Below are positions 6,237 through 7,880 of a DNA stretch of 7,880 nt, piece after piece. The translations under genes were made by a program, and so were the position numbers. Under the pieces are notes generated by a model. That model did not search any database and was not told the DNA's origin. It was given only the letters and a program-made list of their open reading frames with translations. This stretch comes from JBDRGX01 sp043817485 [NCBI: bacterium] (GTDB lineage Bacteria > JBDRGX01): the NCBI GenBank assembly GCA_043817485.1, contig JBDRGX010000112.1:1-7880 (forward strand). The letters are read 5' to 3'. Position 1 is the first letter of the stretch. Every line of letters starts with the position of its first letter.

Positions 6237-7428
6237 TATATTTCCATTCTACAGGAATATCTATAACACCATATTTTTCACTTGTTGCTCCAGAAATAAT
6301 ATAAAAATCATATAGCTTTTCATGAAAATCAAAAGGATGTTCACAACTATAATCAAATACTGCAACTGTAATTAAATAATGACCTGGTAATAAAGGAAAA
6401 GAAGGGAAAGTACATTCTACAAACCCATTATTTTTTATTTCATTTATGATACAATCACTAAATTTGGTATTAGGCCCATTTATTTGTAAGCCATCTTCTC
6501 TATAAATAGCTAATCCAAATACTGGTTTTTTAATAAATTCTGATGATTGATATTTCATTGAAATTGTTAACATATCTCCTGTGCGAAAATTTTTACAAAC
6601 TTTTCTTTTCTTGTTTAATAAAATAACTTCTTCAATTTTTATTTCTCCAGAACCTTGTCTATTTACTCCTAAATTAACTACCTCTTTTTCTTTTTCATAA
6701 CCATATAAAAGTTTTCTATATTTAGAAATAGATTTTACAGGTTCACCATCAAATATCATTTCTCCTTTATGAAATAAAATAACTCTATCACAAATTTTTT
6801 CTATACTTGAAAGATCATGTGATACAAAAATAATTGTTTTTCCTTTTTTTTTGAAATCTGCTATTCTTTGAAAACATTTTTTTTGAAATCCTTCATCTCC
6901 TACAGCCAAAATTTCATCAATTAACAAAATATTTGTATCTACTTCTGTAGCAATTGCAAAGCCCAATCTCATATACATTCCAGAAGAATAATTTTGAATA
7001 GGAATATCTATAAAATGCTCTAATTCAGCAAAACTAATAATTTTATCTAATTTTTTTTGCATTTCTTTTTTAGAAAAGCCCAATAATGAACCATTTAAAA
7101 ATATATTTTCTATTCCAGTTAATTCTGGTTGAAATCCAGCCCCTAATTCTATTAAAGCAGAAACTTTGTCTTGTTTTATAATATTTCCACAAGTAGGTAA
7201 ATATATTCCAGCAATAAGTTTCAATAAACTACTTTTTCCAGAACCATTTTCTCCTATTATTCCCAATACTTCACCTTTTTCTATTGAAAAATTTATATTA
7301 CGAAGTGCCCAAAAATCTTCATAACACTTTTCTTTTTTAAATAAAAAATGAAAAATATATTCTTTTAAAGTAGTATATTTTTCATGATAAAGACGAAATT
7401 TAAGACCAACATTTTTAACTTCAATCAT
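6229..7428 (-). CDS. wzt: Wzt-type ABC transporter ATPase for polysaccharide export
   Basis: This 399-residue ATPase would energise export of a lipid-linked polysaccharide (O-antigen-like) across the inner membrane together with a permease (Wzm type) not seen in the window. The ATPase domain (about 1-240) has Walker A GENGSGKS at 59-66, the Q-loop Gln100 in GFQPELTG, signature YSSGM at 147-151, Walker B ILLIDE at 167-172 and the H-loop FVSHD at 201-205. The segment before Walker A (14-40, HEKYTTLKEYIF...) is typical of this family. Residues about 258-395 match the C-terminal beta-sandwich of Wzt proteins, which in known cases recognises the sugar chain (GSGEIKIEEV at 259-268, LLPGHYLITVAVFDY at 346-360). 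The start ATG overlaps the glycosyltransferase stop as ATGA, and no good ribosome site is visible, which suggests translational coupling. The exported sugar cannot be told from the sequence. Confidence 0.93.
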   Translation of the reverse strand: MIEVKNVGLKFRLYHEKYTTLKEYIFHFLFKKEKCYEDFWALRNINFSIEKGEVLGIIGENGSGKSSLLKLIAGIYLPTCGNIIKQDKVSALIELGAGFQPELTGIENIFLNGSLLGFSKKEMQKKLDKIISFAELEHFIDIPIQNYSSGMYMRLGFAIATEVDTNILLIDEILAVGDEGFQKKCFQRIADFKKKGKTIIFVSHDLSSIEKICDRVILFHKGEMIFDGEPVKSISKYRKLLYGYEKEKEVVNLGVNRQGSGEIKIEEVILLNKKRKVCKNFRTGDMLTISMKYQSSEFIKKPVFGLAIYREDGLQINGPNTKFSDCIINEIKNNGFVECTFPSFPLLPGHYLITVAVFDYSCEHPFDFHEKLYDFYIISGATSEKYGVIDIPVEWKYSE

Positions 7429-7880
7429 TTTTCTGTTATACTTTCTTTTATGATTTCTATTATTTTGTTCACTTTATTATCCCAATTATTTTCTTTAGCA
7501 ACTTTTTCTAAATTTTTTTGTTCAATTTGTCCATTTAAAATATTTTTCATAGTATCAATAAATTCTTTATTATTATTTACCAAACTAATTTCATTTTTAT
7601 ATAAACTAAAACTTTCTAAATTTGTAGAAATAATTGGTTTATTCATAGAAGCATAGATGTATGCTTTACTCATATTCATTGCATTTGTCAATAAATTTTT
7701 CTTTACGGGAATTATGGCTATATCAAAAAAATCAATATAAATAGGTAATTCTTCATAAGAAATACAACCCAATACTAAAATATTTTCAAATTTTTTTAAA
7801 AATTCAATTTCTTTTTTAACATCACTACTTACAGGACCAATTAACAAAATAGTTTCTTTTTTAAATTGAGAAGCAATTTC
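7425..7880 (-). CDS. Glycosyltransferase, C-terminal part (5' end outside the window)
   Basis: The frame is open to the window edge, giving 151 visible residues. The TTG at 7847 is an internal Leu codon and not a start, because coding continues upstream of it. The fragment looks like the nucleotide-sugar-binding C-terminal half of a GT-B (GT4-like) glycosyltransferase: a LLIGP strand near residues 12-16, LGCISYEELPIYIDFFDIAIIP at about 37-58, then NMSKAYIYASMNKPIIST at 69-86, which lines up with the common NPIKLYEYLAAGKPVVST pattern. Ile75 stands where many relatives have Glu. The end contains NNWDNKVNKIIE, as is usual for these proteins. It would add a sugar to the polysaccharide handled by the downstream ABC transporter, and its TGA overlaps that gene's ATG. 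Donor and acceptor are unknown. Confidence 0.8.
   Translation of the reverse strand, partial: EIASQFKKETILLIGPVSSDVKKEIEFLKKFENILVLGCISYEELPIYIDFFDIAIIPVKKNLLTNAMNMSKAYIYASMNKPIISTNLESFSLYKNEISLVNNNKEFIDTMKNILNGQIEQKNLEKVAKENNWDNKVNKIIEIIKESITEK

Noticed and set aside
7384-7656. A 90-codon + strand frame rich in Phe, Ile and Leu
   Set aside because: It is antisense to the clear glycosyltransferase and ABC genes; its hydrophobic look comes from reading AT-rich coding sequence backwards.
7845-7847. TTG as start of a small 140-residue protein
   Set aside because: The frame stays open to the window edge with sensible coding upstream, and the protein matches only the C-terminal half of a glycosyltransferase.

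Overview
The window is very AT-rich (roughly a quarter G+C by eye, with many A/T homopolymers). It holds one partial gene on the + strand and five genes on the - strand that converge on it. A Wzt-type polysaccharide-export ATPase and a signal-peptide-bearing M16 protein point to a bacterium with a Gram-negative-type envelope. The glutamate-synthase-type protein is a two-domain form that I associate with uncultured lineages such as Omnitrophota. That placement rests on memory of protein style, not on a search, and is only a suggestion.

Layout from left to right. Positions 2-595 (+) are the 3' part of an unrecognised cysteine-containing protein. Positions 596-759 are intergenic, with a compact G+C-richer patch: an imperfect palindrome (628-651) and a perfect 11-bp hairpin (664-690) with a U-tract on the - strand, which makes it a terminator for the - strand operon. 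Next come a glutamine amidotransferase/GXGXG fusion (760-3354, -) and purF (3395-4771, -), 40 bases apart and probably one operon with a plausible promoter in the 4772-4943 gap. The last group is an M16-family protein (4944-6236, -), a Wzt-like ABC ATPase (6229-7428, -) and the C-terminal part of a glycosyltransferase (7425-7880, -). Neighbouring genes in this group overlap by 8 and 4 bases, which suggests translational coupling.

How the genes fit together. The right-hand trio is a cell-surface polysaccharide cluster (sugar transfer, export ATPase) that runs into a secreted or periplasmic peptidase-fold protein whose zinc-binding motif looks lost. The left-hand pair are both N-terminal-nucleophile (class II) glutamine amidotransferases. 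PurF starts purine synthesis, and the other looks like a glutamate synthase piece that lacks the FMN/Fe-S synthase domain and so needs a partner encoded elsewhere.

I found no RNA gene, CRISPR array, insertion sequence or riboswitch. The main points worth following up are the split glutamate synthase architecture, the M16 protein with a degenerate zinc motif and no adjacent partner, and the palindromic patch with three copies of TGTCCGT/ACGGACA.
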